DNA from: Planococcus sp. CPCC 101016
Lineage (GTDB): Bacteria; Bacillota; Bacilli; Bacillales_A; Planococcaceae
Length of the DNA stretch: 64,000 bases
Assembly (NCBI RefSeq): GCF_007859295.1
Contig: NZ_VOHB01000003.1
Coordinates: 310,001 to 374,000 of the forward strand
Reading direction: 5' to 3'
Part shown: in pieces, positions 50,656-59,033 of the stretch
Numbering within the stretch: the first letter of the stretch is position 1
How the letters are laid out: every line of letters starts with the position of its first letter
Made by a program: the position numbers and the translations under genes
The notes under the pieces: model-generated
The model's database searches: none
What the model saw: only the letters and a program-made list of their open reading frames with translations
Told to the model about the DNA's origin: nothing

Positions 50656-52134
50656 ATGGTACGAACAGTATTGGTAATCGGCGCCGGCATCGGCGGATTG
50701 ACGGCGGGTTCGCTGCTGGCGAAATCCGGACGGCAAGTGACGCTGCTCGAAGCTTCTTCGGAACTCGGCGGCTGCGCCGGCAAATTCAAGCGCAAGAAGT
50801 ATTTATTTCCCGCTGGTGCAACGCTCGGCATGGGCCTTGAACCTGGCGGCATCCATGATCGCGTTTTCCGTTACCTGGGAAAACCGATGGCTATTGAACC
50901 GCTCGAGCGTGTCATGGAAATGGTTCATCCGGATGCAACTTTCGTATTCCACAAGGATCGCGAACGCCATGTCGATGGCATCGCAGCTCACTTTCCTCAG
51001 CACAGTGAACAGATCCGTGCGTTCTATAAGGAAATCTACCGGACTTCCGCCATCGTCCGTACTTTGATGGATCCGCTTCCCGCCCTGCCTCCAACCACAG
51101 CAGCTGAATGGACGTTTTTGGCAAAATCCATGCGCCCCAAGCACACCAAACTTCTGCCTTTCTTCAATCAAACCTTGGGGCAGCGGCTAAAAAAACATGG
51201 ACTGGCTGATTTGCAGCCTTTCCGCCAGATGTTGGATGGCCTGTTGATCGACAGCATGCAGACTGGCAGTAAAGACGTGGCATATTTATTGGCAGCTGTG
51301 GCACTTGATATTTACCATGAAGGTGCGTATTACATACCAGGCGGCTTGTACCGCTTTTCTGAACTGATGGGCGATAGCCTGAAGGAAAACGGCGGCATGC
51401 TGAAAAAGCGCAGGACCTTGAGAAAATTGGAACGGCAAGGCGAACTTTGGATAGCAACGGATCACCGCGGCAATGTGTACGAAGCGTCTGATGTCATCTT
51501 GAATGTGCCCATCCAACAATTGCCGAAGATATTGGCACCCGAGCTCGTATCCAAACTGAAAGCTTCGTTGCGAGATGGCATTGCCGGTGAAACCTGGACG
51601 ACACTGACTCTGTATTTGGCAGTCGATTCCAGCAAACTGAAAGAATCTTTGCCGCCCTTCCGCCAAATTTCAACAGGTGACGGGCTTGCAGAGGGCGGGC
51701 ATTTCTTTATGTCTTCTTCTGTTCCCGGTGATGAATTGCGGGCACCTGAAGGATTCCAGACAGTGACGATTTCCACGCATTCGCGGGTAGAGAACTGGAA
51801 CACCCAGGAAAAATACGAAGAACAACGAGAGGTTTTAACGGAGCGTATGCTCCAGGCCATTAACGAATTGATCCCTGAATTCCGCAATGCTATCGTCCAC
51901 ATGGAAAGCGGTGCTCCAAAAGCATGGGAGCGCTTTGCTGGACGGCCGAACGGCTTTGTCGGCGGCTTTCCTCAAACTTTGGACGCGGCTCTGTTCAACT
52001 CCATTTCTCATCATTCCGGATTGCCGAACCTGTATGTCTGCGGCGACCATATCTTTCCCGGCGGTGGAACGATCGGTGCAGCCGCCAGTGGCATCCATGC
52101 GGCGCGGTCGGTATCCGGCGAACGTTTGATATAG
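50656..52134 (+). CDS. FAD-dependent oxidoreductase of the carotenoid desaturase/isomerase (CrtI-like) family
   Basis: This 492-residue protein has an N-terminal dinucleotide fold 'VLVIGAGIGGLTAGSLLAKSGRQVTLLEAS' followed by 'ELGGCAGKF', and a C-terminal 'LYVCGDHIFPGGGTIGAAASGIHAA' FAD-binding motif. Between them is a substrate domain as in phytoene desaturase/CrtISO/amine oxidase relatives. It could act on a carotenoid (these bacteria are often pigmented), but no other carotenoid gene is near. ATG 50656 has AAAGGAG 9 bp upstream. Confidence 0.82.
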   Translation: MVRTVLVIGAGIGGLTAGSLLAKSGRQVTLLEASSELGGCAGKFKRKKYLFPAGATLGMGLEPGGIHDRVFRYLGKPMAIEPLERVMEMVHPDATFVFHKDRERHVDGIAAHFPQHSEQIRAFYKEIYRTSAIVRTLMDPLPALPPTTAAEWTFLAKSMRPKHTKLLPFFNQTLGQRLKKHGLADLQPFRQMLDGLLIDSMQTGSKDVAYLLAAVALDIYHEGAYYIPGGLYRFSELMGDSLKENGGMLKKRRTLRKLERQGELWIATDHRGNVYEASDVILNVPIQQLPKILAPELVSKLKASLRDGIAGETWTTLTLYLAVDSSKLKESLPPFRQISTGDGLAEGGHFFMSSSVPGDELRAPEGFQTVTISTHSRVENWNTQEKYEEQREVLTERMLQAINELIPEFRNAIVHMESGAPKAWERFAGRPNGFVGGFPQTLDAALFNSISHHSGLPNLYVCGDHIFPGGGTIGAAASGIHAARSVSGERLI

Positions 52135-52168
52135 ATTCTGTGGATTTACTTTGGGACGACTTGCCTGT

Positions 52169-52268
52169 TTTGCGGTCGTTCAGAAAGATTTACAGTCGTT
52201 CAATCTAATTTGCGATCGTTCGCGAAGATTTGCGGTCGTTCAGTTTAATTTGCAATCGTTCATCCGAA
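52169..52268. repeat. five 20-bp units with TTTGCRGTCGTTCA core
   Basis: Units start at 52169, 52189, 52209, 52229 and 52249, exactly 20 bp apart. Each has TTTRCRRTCGTTC followed by seven variable bases. The array lies between the FAD oxidoreductase stop and a convergent pair of hairpins. Related arrays with the same period are at 56285 and 60440. Confidence 0.75.
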
Positions 52269-52308
52269 TTCCCGTATCTGCCCCCCACCCCCCATTACCG
52301 AAAACAAG

Positions 52309-52375
52309 CACGGCAGAAACCTGCTGCCGTGCGCAAAAAAAAAACCGCTGCAGAATTTTTTCTGCAGCGGTTTTC
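52309..52375. terminator. two hairpins forming a bidirectional terminator
   Basis: Hairpin 1 (52309-52333: GCACGGCAG...CTGCCGTGC) resembles the one at 60512-60541 that also follows a 20-bp array. Hairpin 2 (52341-52355 with 52360-52374, AAAACCGCTGCAGAA/TTCTGCAGCGGTTTT) has A and T runs on both sides and can end transcription in both directions. Confidence 0.88.
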
Positions 52376-53052
52376 TAATTGACCCATTTATAGCCGATGC
52401 CCCACACTGTCTGGAAATGTTCGTCGACCGGGAAACCCGCTTGGCGGATTTTCTCGCGAATATTGCGGACATGTGAATCCACTGTCCGCCCTTCCGTTTC
52501 CGAGTCAAAGCCCCATACCAATTCCAGCAGCCGATCGCGTTCGAATACTTTGTTCGGATTTTTCATCAAGAGTCCAAGCATGGAAAACTCTTTTGGGGTC
52601 AACCGAATCGGTTCGTGGTTATAGCTCAGCTCGAAACGGTCCTCTTCCCATATTAAACCATCCAGTTCGACGCGTTTTGCGGGAGAGCTGCGACGCAATA
52701 GAGCTTCCATCCGCGCCAGCAGTTCTTCTTCTCTGAAAGGCTTTGTCATGTAGTCATCCGCTCCAAGGCGCAGCCCTTTGACAATGTCTTCCTGCTGTTC
52801 CCGGGCCGTCAGCATAATAATTGGCACATTTGAAACTTTCCGTATTTCCCGGCACACTTCCCAACCATCCATATCCGGCATCATGATGTCGAGCAGCACC
52901 AAATCGAAGGCTTCTTTATTCAGCAGAGCTAATGCCTGCATTCCACTGCTCGCTTTTATACAGCTGTAGTTATAAGGCCGCAAGTAGAGCGCCACCAAGT
53001 CAAGCATCCGTTTTTCATCATCCACCAGCAGAACTTTATGAATGACCTTCAC
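52375..53052 (-). CDS. OmpR-family response regulator
   Basis: This 225-residue protein has a receiver domain ('LLVDDEKRM', phospho-acceptor Asp in 'LVLLDIMMPDMDGWE', 'TMLTARE', 'DYMTKPF') and a C-terminal winged helix ('FSMLGLLMKNPNKVFERDRLLELVWGFDSETEGRTVDSHVRNIREKI'). It overlaps the end of the kinase gene by 17 nt. The start is taken as GTG 53052; AAAAGG is immediately before it, which is tight, so an internal start a few codons later is possible. The partner kinase and the lipoprotein upstream form its operon. Confidence 0.93.
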   Translation of the reverse strand: MKVIHKVLLVDDEKRMLDLVALYLRPYNYSCIKASSGMQALALLNKEAFDLVLLDIMMPDMDGWEVCREIRKVSNVPIIMLTAREQQEDIVKGLRLGADDYMTKPFREEELLARMEALLRRSSPAKRVELDGLIWEEDRFELSYNHEPIRLTPKEFSMLGLLMKNPNKVFERDRLLELVWGFDSETEGRTVDSHVRNIREKIRQAGFPVDEHFQTVWGIGYKWVN

Positions 53053-54424
53053 CCCTTTTCAGTCGGACGGTGACAGCCGTCCCTTTGCCATATTGACTAT
53101 CAATCCGAATCCGTCCACCATGCGATTCGACGATTTCCTTGGCGATTGCAAGACCAAGTCCTGATCCTCCCCGTTCCCGCGACCTTGACTTTTCTACCCG
53201 ATACAGCCGATCGAAAACAAAAGGCAGCTCTTCTGCGGGTATACCTTGTCCTTCATCGCTGATGCGGATTGCGATGCCGTTCACTTCCTCACAGCATTCC
53301 ACCGTTACACGGTCGCCCGCTATCGAATGTTTCCGTGCATTGTCAAGAATGTTCAACAATACTTGCTGGATACGCTCAGGATCGATGAAAGCCTGCAGTT
53401 CCTTGCCGCAGCTTATCGACAACTCAATTTCTTCTTCCTCGAATGCCGGCTTCACTAAAACTGATACCGAGTTCAATAAGTCCGCAATCGAAACATTTTT
53501 CTGTTCAATTGAGAATTGATTGCGGTCCACCTTTGCCAAATCGAATAAATTACCGACCAGCACCGTCAAATGAGCGGCTTCTTCGCGGATGATGGCCATG
53601 TATTCTACCCGTTCCTGTTCGGTTGTATCCGGCCGGTCCAAAATATCGGCGTATCCTTTAATATAAGTTAAAGGTGTCCGCAGTTCGTGCGAAATGCTCG
53701 ACAGGAATTCGTTGCGGGCTTTTTTCAGCTGGTCGAGGTCCGTCGATAATTTAGTGATGGCATTCGCCAGTTCACCGAGCTCATCATTTCGATCATTCGT
53801 CAGATCCACCTGATTGTTGCCTTGGCTCAATTGTTCAGTTGCTTCTTTCATGCGGATTAGCGGCAAAGTGATCAGCCGCGACAACAGCAGTATCGTAATG
53901 ACGGTCAAAATTGCCGCGATGATGCCGACTAGAAGAAACTGATTTTTCAAGTGGTTAATGATTTGCTCGATATTATCCGTCGGAGCAAACATAAAAACAT
54001 GGCCTTCGTGCACCCCGTCAATCGTGATGGGACTATCCGTCGCGATGTAACGCTTATCCTGCCAATCTTCTTCGACGATTTCACCGCTGGTCGGACCCTC
54101 TTCATAATCCGCATGCTGCAATATTTCCAGCATTTCCGACTCCAACGCATCGGAATTGACTAAAATCTCCCCTGCTTCGTCTGTAATGACGACAATAAAA
54201 TCCGAAGCCGACTCCATCATGCTGACATGGGCAAGCGTCATTTCTTCGAAACTGTCTTCCAGCACATCGCTGTGCGTTTCGCCGCGCGCTAATAAATTTT
54301 CCATCACTTCATCGACGCGTTCATTGACGAGGGTGAAATACAACGTGGCAAATAAGAAGGCTTCGATGATTAAAATAAAAGCAAAAAACAATAAACCGAT
54401 TTTCAAGGATAATTTATTGAACAT
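53036..54424 (-). CDS. sensor histidine kinase (EnvZ-type)
   Basis: This 462-residue membrane kinase has TM1 (about 8-30), an extracellular sensor (about 31-160, acidic), TM2 (about 163-184), HAMP (about 185-238), HisKA with 'SSISHELRTPLTYIKGY' and HATPase ('NILDNARKHS', 'DEGQGIPAEELPFVFDRLYRVE', 'GSGLGLAIAKEIVESHGG'). It precedes its response regulator in the transcript, the reverse of the commonest order. The stimulus may be metal or envelope stress, inferred from the neighbours. Confidence 0.93.
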   Translation of the reverse strand: MFNKLSLKIGLLFFAFILIIEAFLFATLYFTLVNERVDEVMENLLARGETHSDVLEDSFEEMTLAHVSMMESASDFIVVITDEAGEILVNSDALESEMLEILQHADYEEGPTSGEIVEEDWQDKRYIATDSPITIDGVHEGHVFMFAPTDNIEQIINHLKNQFLLVGIIAAILTVITILLLSRLITLPLIRMKEATEQLSQGNNQVDLTNDRNDELGELANAITKLSTDLDQLKKARNEFLSSISHELRTPLTYIKGYADILDRPDTTEQERVEYMAIIREEAAHLTVLVGNLFDLAKVDRNQFSIEQKNVSIADLLNSVSVLVKPAFEEEEIELSISCGKELQAFIDPERIQQVLLNILDNARKHSIAGDRVTVECCEEVNGIAIRISDEGQGIPAEELPFVFDRLYRVEKSRSRERGGSGLGLAIAKEIVESHGGRIRIDSQYGKGTAVTVRLKRGEGHS

Positions 54425-54458
54425 AAGAACCTCCGCCGTTACAGAACATTTCTCTTTT

Positions 54459-55445
54459 TCATTCTACTTGTCCGGCATTCAAAATCTGCTTCCAGTTGTT
54501 GCCGCCGCCTTGTTCTGAAATGAAGGCATGGCCTGCAGCCGTGTAGATGGCCACTTCATCTGCATTAGACGGATGTTGCGCAATATACAGCACACCGTCT
54601 TCAGGCAGATCAGGCAATTCGACTGTCTGCTCCTCCCCATTTTCCCAAGTATACTTGATCAGCTCTGCCTGTGTACCGTACGTTGCGAAATACAGCGCTT
54701 CTTCGCTGAAGAACACAGCTGTTCCGGATTTCTCATCATCCGTCAGCAGCGTGAAGCTTTCTCCGCCATCTTCTGACAAGAAAATCCCAGCTGTAGTCGC
54801 TGCAGCAATTACTTGCGAATCGCTCGGATGCATCGAAAATGCATAAATGGTGCCTTCCAATCCGGCACCCTCTACTTGCTGCCACTCCGCCCCTTCATTT
54901 TCGCTGCGGAAATAGCCCGGTCCCATCTGTGAATTCTGCACTGGGTTCATGACGAACAGATGATGGCTGCGATAGCCGACTGCCATGCCATGGAAATCGG
55001 TTTCGCCTTCAAAGCCCATGTGTTTCAGTGAACGTCCGCCGTCCATGCTGCGCTGAATGCCAATCGGATTCTGCATCGTTGAGCCGGGACCTGGGTGGCC
55101 GGATGTGTAGAACCCGTCATCGACTGCGTTAAAGCCCATATAATCATGTAACTGTTCAGCCGTCTCCAGCCACTCGCCTTCCCGGTAAATCTTCAAGCCA
55201 TGATGCGATGCGAAATACAAACCTTCTTCATTTTCGATATAGCCCATTCCATGGACATGCTCAAAGCTGCCTTCTAAAGCTACTTCAAATTCATCAGCGT
55301 TTTTGTCGGATTCATTCGTTTTACTAGTTTCATTGGTTTCAGTGGCTGCAGTTTCTGCCTCCGGTGTTTCCGGCACTTCATCCTCGCCGCATGCTGTAAG
55401 CAGCAAGCCACTCAGTAAAGGAACCCACATCCATTTCCTCTTCAT
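54459..55445 (-). CDS. F510_1955-type lipoprotein with BNR/sialidase-like propeller
   Basis: This 328-residue lipoprotein (signal MKRKWMWVPLLSGLLLTAC) has a Glu/Thr-rich linker (about 20-50) and a propeller with repeated 'S-x-D-x-G-x-x-W/F'-type motifs ('RSMDGGRSLKHM', 'RSENEGAEWQQV', 'LSEDGGESFTLL', 'ISEQGGGNNWKQI'). The pattern matches the F510_1955 'glycosylhydrolase' family. 'FEHVHGMGY' is His-rich near the start. No catalytic evidence is visible. It is 34 bp upstream of the kinase gene, in the same operon, and divergent from ydhK, with which this family often occurs. Confidence 0.85.
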   Translation of the reverse strand: MKRKWMWVPLLSGLLLTACGEDEVPETPEAETAATETNETSKTNESDKNADEFEVALEGSFEHVHGMGYIENEEGLYFASHHGLKIYREGEWLETAEQLHDYMGFNAVDDGFYTSGHPGPGSTMQNPIGIQRSMDGGRSLKHMGFEGETDFHGMAVGYRSHHLFVMNPVQNSQMGPGYFRSENEGAEWQQVEGAGLEGTIYAFSMHPSDSQVIAAATTAGIFLSEDGGESFTLLTDDEKSGTAVFFSEEALYFATYGTQAELIKYTWENGEEQTVELPDLPEDGVLYIAQHPSNADEVAIYTAAGHAFISEQGGGNNWKQILNAGQVE

Positions 55446-55505
55446 TTCATTTGTCCCCCTCTTACTCCATTAAGTTTCATTGTACTAGAAAAGTTTTGAT
55501 TTTTT

Positions 55506-55520
55506 GTGCAGATTCTGCAC
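55506..55520. promoter_or_regulatory. perfect palindrome GTGCAGA-T-TCTGCAC in the divergent promoter region
   Basis: Two 7-bp arms are separated by one base, between the F510_1955 and YdhK genes. A TACAAT -10 box for the minus-strand operon lies about 25 bp to its left and a TTGCAT/TATAAA pair for the YdhK gene just to its right (55526-55552). It is a strong candidate for control of both transcripts. Confidence 0.6.
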
Positions 55521-55579
55521 ACCATTTGCATAATTTCTGGGTACAGTATAAAAACTAAAGGAATGAAAGAGGGATTGAC

Positions 55580-56185
55580 ATGATAAAAAATAAGATTCTG
55601 ATGACGACGATGGCCACGATTACAGCGCTTACGCTGGCAGCCTGCAGTGATATAGAAGAAGATGCGATCAACCCGGCCGATCCCGACAACCAAGTCGACA
55701 TGACCGAAGAAATGGACGAAGCAATGGATGAAGGCATGGATCACGGAGACATGGACCACTCCAGCTCTGGCGAGGTCCCTGAAGGATTGGCAGCAGCCGA
55801 AAATCCAACATTTGAAGTTGGCAGCCAAGCCGTCATCAATGCTGACCATATGCCTGGTATGGATGGTGCTGAGGCGACGATTGTTGGTGCTTACGACACA
55901 ACGGTTTATGCGTTGAGCTTTACACCGACTACGGGCGGCGATCCAATCGAAAACCACAAATGGATCATCCATGAAGAATTGGAGGGTGCTGGCGATGCCC
56001 CGCTTGCTGCTGGCGATGAAGCCATTATCGCCGCAGATCATATGGAAGGCATGGACGGCGCCACTGCAACAATCGACTCTGCCGAAGAAACCACAGTCTA
56101 CATGGTCGATTTCACTACTACCGATAGTGGTGAAGAAGTCGTGAATCATAAATGGGTAACCGAAAGCGAATTATCAGCTGAATAA
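55580..56185 (+). CDS. ydhK: YdhK-family lipoprotein (two DUF1541 domains)
   Basis: This 201-residue lipoprotein (signal MIKNKILMTTMATITALTLAAC) has an acidic Met/His-rich linker ('MTEEMDEAMDEGMDHGDMDHSS', a likely metal-binding stretch) and two DUF1541 domains. Each begins with 'G-x-x-A-x-I-x-ADHM-x-GMDGA-x-AT' (about 90 and 150) and ends in 'NHKWI/V'. It is anchored outside the cell. The Met/His composition suggests copper binding. It is divergent from the F510_1955-kinase-regulator operon, with a shared palindrome between them. Confidence 0.9.
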   Translation: MIKNKILMTTMATITALTLAACSDIEEDAINPADPDNQVDMTEEMDEAMDEGMDHGDMDHSSSGEVPEGLAAAENPTFEVGSQAVINADHMPGMDGAEATIVGAYDTTVYALSFTPTTGGDPIENHKWIIHEELEGAGDAPLAAGDEAIIAADHMEGMDGATATIDSAEETTVYMVDFTTTDSGEEVVNHKWVTESELSAE

Positions 56186-56191
56186 AATGAA

Positions 56192-56227
56192 GGGTCCCCT
56201 TGCACAATTGTGCGAGGGATTTTTTTA
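56192..56227 (+). terminator. terminator of ydhK
   Basis: CCCTTGCAC pairs with GTGCGAGGG (one G-U) around AATT and is followed by ATTTTTTT. Confidence 0.85.
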
Positions 56228-56284
56228 TGGTGTGGGATGTACTGAATATTCGACACTGCCTAGATTTTGAGAATGTTTATATCA

Positions 56285-56384
56285 TTTACAGTCGTTCGGG
56301 AGAATTTGCAGTCGCTCATGAAAATTTATGGTCGTTCAAAAGAATTTTTGATCGATCAAGGGTCTTTACGGCCTATCGACTTTA
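56285..56384. repeat. four to five 20-bp units with TTTRYRGTCGYTCA core
   Basis: Units start at 56285, 56305, 56325, 56345 and (decayed) 56365, 20 bp apart. The core is the same as at 52169-52268. They lie between the ydhK terminator and the next operon. Confidence 0.7.
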
Positions 56385-56502
56385 GAGTACTCCAAAAATT
56401 CAACTTCATTACGACTTCACTTCTCGTCCGATGGCTCAATCCATGAATGCTCACATATGGTATTATTACAAAAAGCAGAAACTCATTAAGGAGCTCTCCC
56501 CC

Positions 56503-58152
56503 ATGATTCATTTCCACGAAGCCGATATCCAGAAGCGGCCCTTTCAACCGAAAAATAAGCTGAACTTAAAAATGAAGATGATTGCATTGATTGGCTTATT
56601 GATCCTGGCGATTGTGTTGGTCATCGGAATTTTCCTCAGTACTTTCATTACCGAGACCCTGGAAACCCAATTGGGCAAACAGGCATTGAGTGTAGCCGAA
56701 AGTGTTGCGCTCAACCCAGATATTGCGCTGGCCTTTGAAACAGACAATCCGGCAGCGATCATTCAGCCGCTTGTTTCGCCGATACAGCAATCGACCGATG
56801 CCGAGTTTATTGTTGTCGGCAACCGGGATGAAATCCGCTATTCGCATCCGAACCCGGAACAGATCGGCAAAAAGATGGTTGGCGAGGACAACGAACGCGC
56901 ACTTTTTTACGGCGATTCCTATGTTTCCGAGGCAACCGGTTCGCTTGGCAATTCGCTGCGCGCAAAAGTTCCGATCTATTCGGGCAATGATATTATCGGG
57001 GTAGTCTCTGTTGGTTTTCTCGCCGATGATATCCAGACGCTGATCGGCGACTACACGCACGAATTATGGCTGATGCTCGTGATTATTGCAACTGTCGCTA
57101 TCGGAGTAGCCATTGCCATCGCCACCTATATTAAACGAAAGCTTTACGGCTTGGAGCCGGAAGAAATTTCCCGGCTCTTGTTTCAGAAAGAGACGATTTT
57201 GCAGTCGACCCATGAAGGCATTATTGCAGTGGACGATAAAGGGCACATCACTTTGCTCAATCACATGGCGCAGCAATTGCTGTTCGGCAGCGAAAAAAAC
57301 ATGGATGAACTCATCGGCAAGCCAATCCGGCAGGTCCTTCCGACTTCCGATTTGCCTGAAATTCTGGAGACGCACAAGAGCCGTTTCGACAAGGAACAGC
57401 TATACGGCAGCCATGCGGTTTACGTCAACTCGGGTCCGATCTATTACGAAGATACGCTGGTTGGCGCCGTTTCCACTTTCCGCAATAAAACCGAAATCGA
57501 CAGGCTGACAAAAGAGCTGTCGCATGTAAAGCAGTATGCCAATGCGCTGCGCGCACAGACGCATGAATTTTCAAATAAGTTGTATACCATATCAGGGCTG
57601 GTACATTTGAATAAAAAACAGGACGTTCTTGATTTTATTCGCATGGAGCATGATATCCAGCAGGAATGGATCCAGCAAGTGATCGACAAGGTGACAGACC
57701 CGCTGATCAGCGGGATTCTGCTTGGCAAACTGAATCAGGCAAGCGAGCAACAGGTCCAGCTGGTCATTGATCCGGACAGCCGGCTGAAGGCGCCTTTGCC
57801 AGAACAGCAAAGCCGCGCTTTAGTAACGGCAATCGGCAATCTGATTGATAATGCACTGGATGCAGTGAAGAAGCTGCCGATAGAAAATCGCCGCATTGCG
57901 TTATACTTTACCGATGTCGGTGATGACATTGTGTTGGAAATTGATGATTCCGGACCTGGCATTCCAAAAGGACAGGAACAATATTTGTTCGAAGTTGGTG
58001 TTTCGTCAAAAGCCGGTACTGATCACGGCTACGGCTTGAGTACGACCAAACAACTCATCGACTTGGCCGGCGGTGAATTGCTTGCTGAGGAAAGTGAACT
58101 CGGCGGAGCCTGCTTTGTCGTTTCATTACCCAAAAAGGAGATAGGCTTATGA
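56503..58152 (+). CDS. citS: CitA/DcuS-type sensor histidine kinase
   Basis: About 549 residues: TM1 (about 28-48), a periplasmic-type PAS/Cache sensor domain (about 50-190) with 'RDEIRYSHPNPEQIGK' and 'VPIYSGNDIIGVVSVGF' typical of citrate/C4-dicarboxylate sensors, TM2 (about 193-215), a cytosolic PAS (about 235-340), a phospho-acceptor helix 'LRAQTHEFSNKLYTISGLVHL' and HATPase ('NLIDNALDAV', 'DDSGPGIP', 'HGYGLSTTKQLI'). ATG 56503 has AAGGAG 9 bp upstream. It overlaps its regulator by ATGA. The citrate assignment comes from the CitM gene downstream; malate or another di/tricarboxylate is possible. Confidence 0.9.
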   Translation: MIHFHEADIQKRPFQPKNKLNLKMKMIALIGLLILAIVLVIGIFLSTFITETLETQLGKQALSVAESVALNPDIALAFETDNPAAIIQPLVSPIQQSTDAEFIVVGNRDEIRYSHPNPEQIGKKMVGEDNERALFYGDSYVSEATGSLGNSLRAKVPIYSGNDIIGVVSVGFLADDIQTLIGDYTHELWLMLVIIATVAIGVAIAIATYIKRKLYGLEPEEISRLLFQKETILQSTHEGIIAVDDKGHITLLNHMAQQLLFGSEKNMDELIGKPIRQVLPTSDLPEILETHKSRFDKEQLYGSHAVYVNSGPIYYEDTLVGAVSTFRNKTEIDRLTKELSHVKQYANALRAQTHEFSNKLYTISGLVHLNKKQDVLDFIRMEHDIQQEWIQQVIDKVTDPLISGILLGKLNQASEQQVQLVIDPDSRLKAPLPEQQSRALVTAIGNLIDNALDAVKKLPIENRRIALYFTDVGDDIVLEIDDSGPGIPKGQEQYLFEVGVSSKAGTDHGYGLSTTKQLIDLAGGELLAEESELGGACFVVSLPKKEIGL

Positions 58153-58856
58153 AACAAGAGCTTCATGTATTGATTATAGAAGATGATTTCCGTGTTGCCG
58201 AAATCAACCATCAGCTGGTGGAACAAGTGGATGGCTACGTAGTAAATGGTGTTGCAAAGACTGGCGATGAAGCGATGGATTTCCTGCAAAATTGCCGCCA
58301 GTTGCCAGATCTGATCTTACTGGATGTTTTTATTCCCGACCGCAAGGGGCTTGAATTGCTGCGTGAAATCCGCAGCCGCTTCCATCACCTGGATGTCGTC
58401 ATGTTGTCGGCAGCGAAAGAAGCTGCAACAATTGAAGAAGCGCTGCGCTGCGGCATTTTTGATTACCTCGTCAAACCGGTGGATTTCCCCCGCTTTGAAC
58501 AGACTTTGCTGCGATTCCGTGAACAGAAAAATTTGCTGACTTCCCGACAGGAGTTGGAACAAACGGACATCGACCGGCTAATCGGCATTGAACCGGTTGC
58601 CGTTCCTGCAGCTTCGCCGGATAGTGAATTGCCTAAAGGCATCGATCAGCTGACTTTGGTCGGTGTGATGGAAATCCTGCAATCTTCTGCGCCCGTTGGC
58701 ATCAACGCCATGGAAACCGGCAAATCGGTGGGCGTCAGCCGCTCGACTGCCCGCCGCTACCTGGAACACCTTGTGTCCATCGGTGAAGCGAAAGCCCAAT
58801 TGAATTACGGGGAAATCGGCCGCCCCGAAAGGCGCTACGTTCCGTGGACAAAATGA
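58149..58856 (+). CDS. citT: CitT/CitB-type response regulator
   Basis: This 235-residue protein has a receiver domain ('LIIEDDFRVAEINHQLVEQ', phospho-acceptor Asp in 'LILLDVFIPDRKG', 'DYLVKPVDF') and a C-terminal helix-turn-helix 'GINAMETGKSVGVSRSTARRYLEHLVSIGEAKAQLNYGEIGRPERRYVPW', typical of the CitT/DctR family. It should activate the transporter gene 177 bp downstream. Confidence 0.92.
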   Translation: MKQELHVLIIEDDFRVAEINHQLVEQVDGYVVNGVAKTGDEAMDFLQNCRQLPDLILLDVFIPDRKGLELLREIRSRFHHLDVVMLSAAKEAATIEEALRCGIFDYLVKPVDFPRFEQTLLRFREQKNLLTSRQELEQTDIDRLIGIEPVAVPAASPDSELPKGIDQLTLVGVMEILQSSAPVGINAMETGKSVGVSRSTARRYLEHLVSIGEAKAQLNYGEIGRPERRYVPWTK

Positions 58857-58922
58857 ACAAAACCACCTAAACGCTCTTTAGTTCACTTAATCGAATAATC
58901 TTATTTTTCAAATCCTTCTGTG

Positions 58923-58990
58923 CTAAGTTTAGAGTTATAACTTAGAAGCAGAGGGATTTTATAATGAATACGTTTTTGTATGCGTTTACA
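58923..58990 (+). promoter_or_regulatory. citM control region: inverted repeat, -10 box and cre-like site
   Basis: CTAAGTT (58923-58929) and AACTTAG (58939-58945) form a 7-bp dyad with 9-bp spacing, a candidate CitT operator. TATAAT is at 58960-58965 with no good -35, as expected for an activated promoter. TGTATGCGTTTACA (58977-58990) matches the cre consensus at 13 of 14 positions just downstream. Confidence 0.6.
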
Positions 58991-59033
58991 ATTCTTCCTT
59001 CATTACTGACTTTTACTTCGAGGAGGAACTCAT

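Noticed and set aside
50656..52134. Carotenoid biosynthesis cluster
   Set aside because: Only one CrtI-like oxidoreductase is present, without phytoene/diapophytoene synthase or glycosyltransferase neighbours.
52169..52268. CRISPR-like array of short repeats
   Set aside because: Units are 20 bp with about 7 variable bases; real arrays have repeats of 24-40 bp and spacers of about 30 bp, and no cas gene is present.
55442..56149. A 235-residue minus-strand frame
   Set aside because: It is antisense to ydhK, whose lipoprotein signal and duplicated domains are clear.
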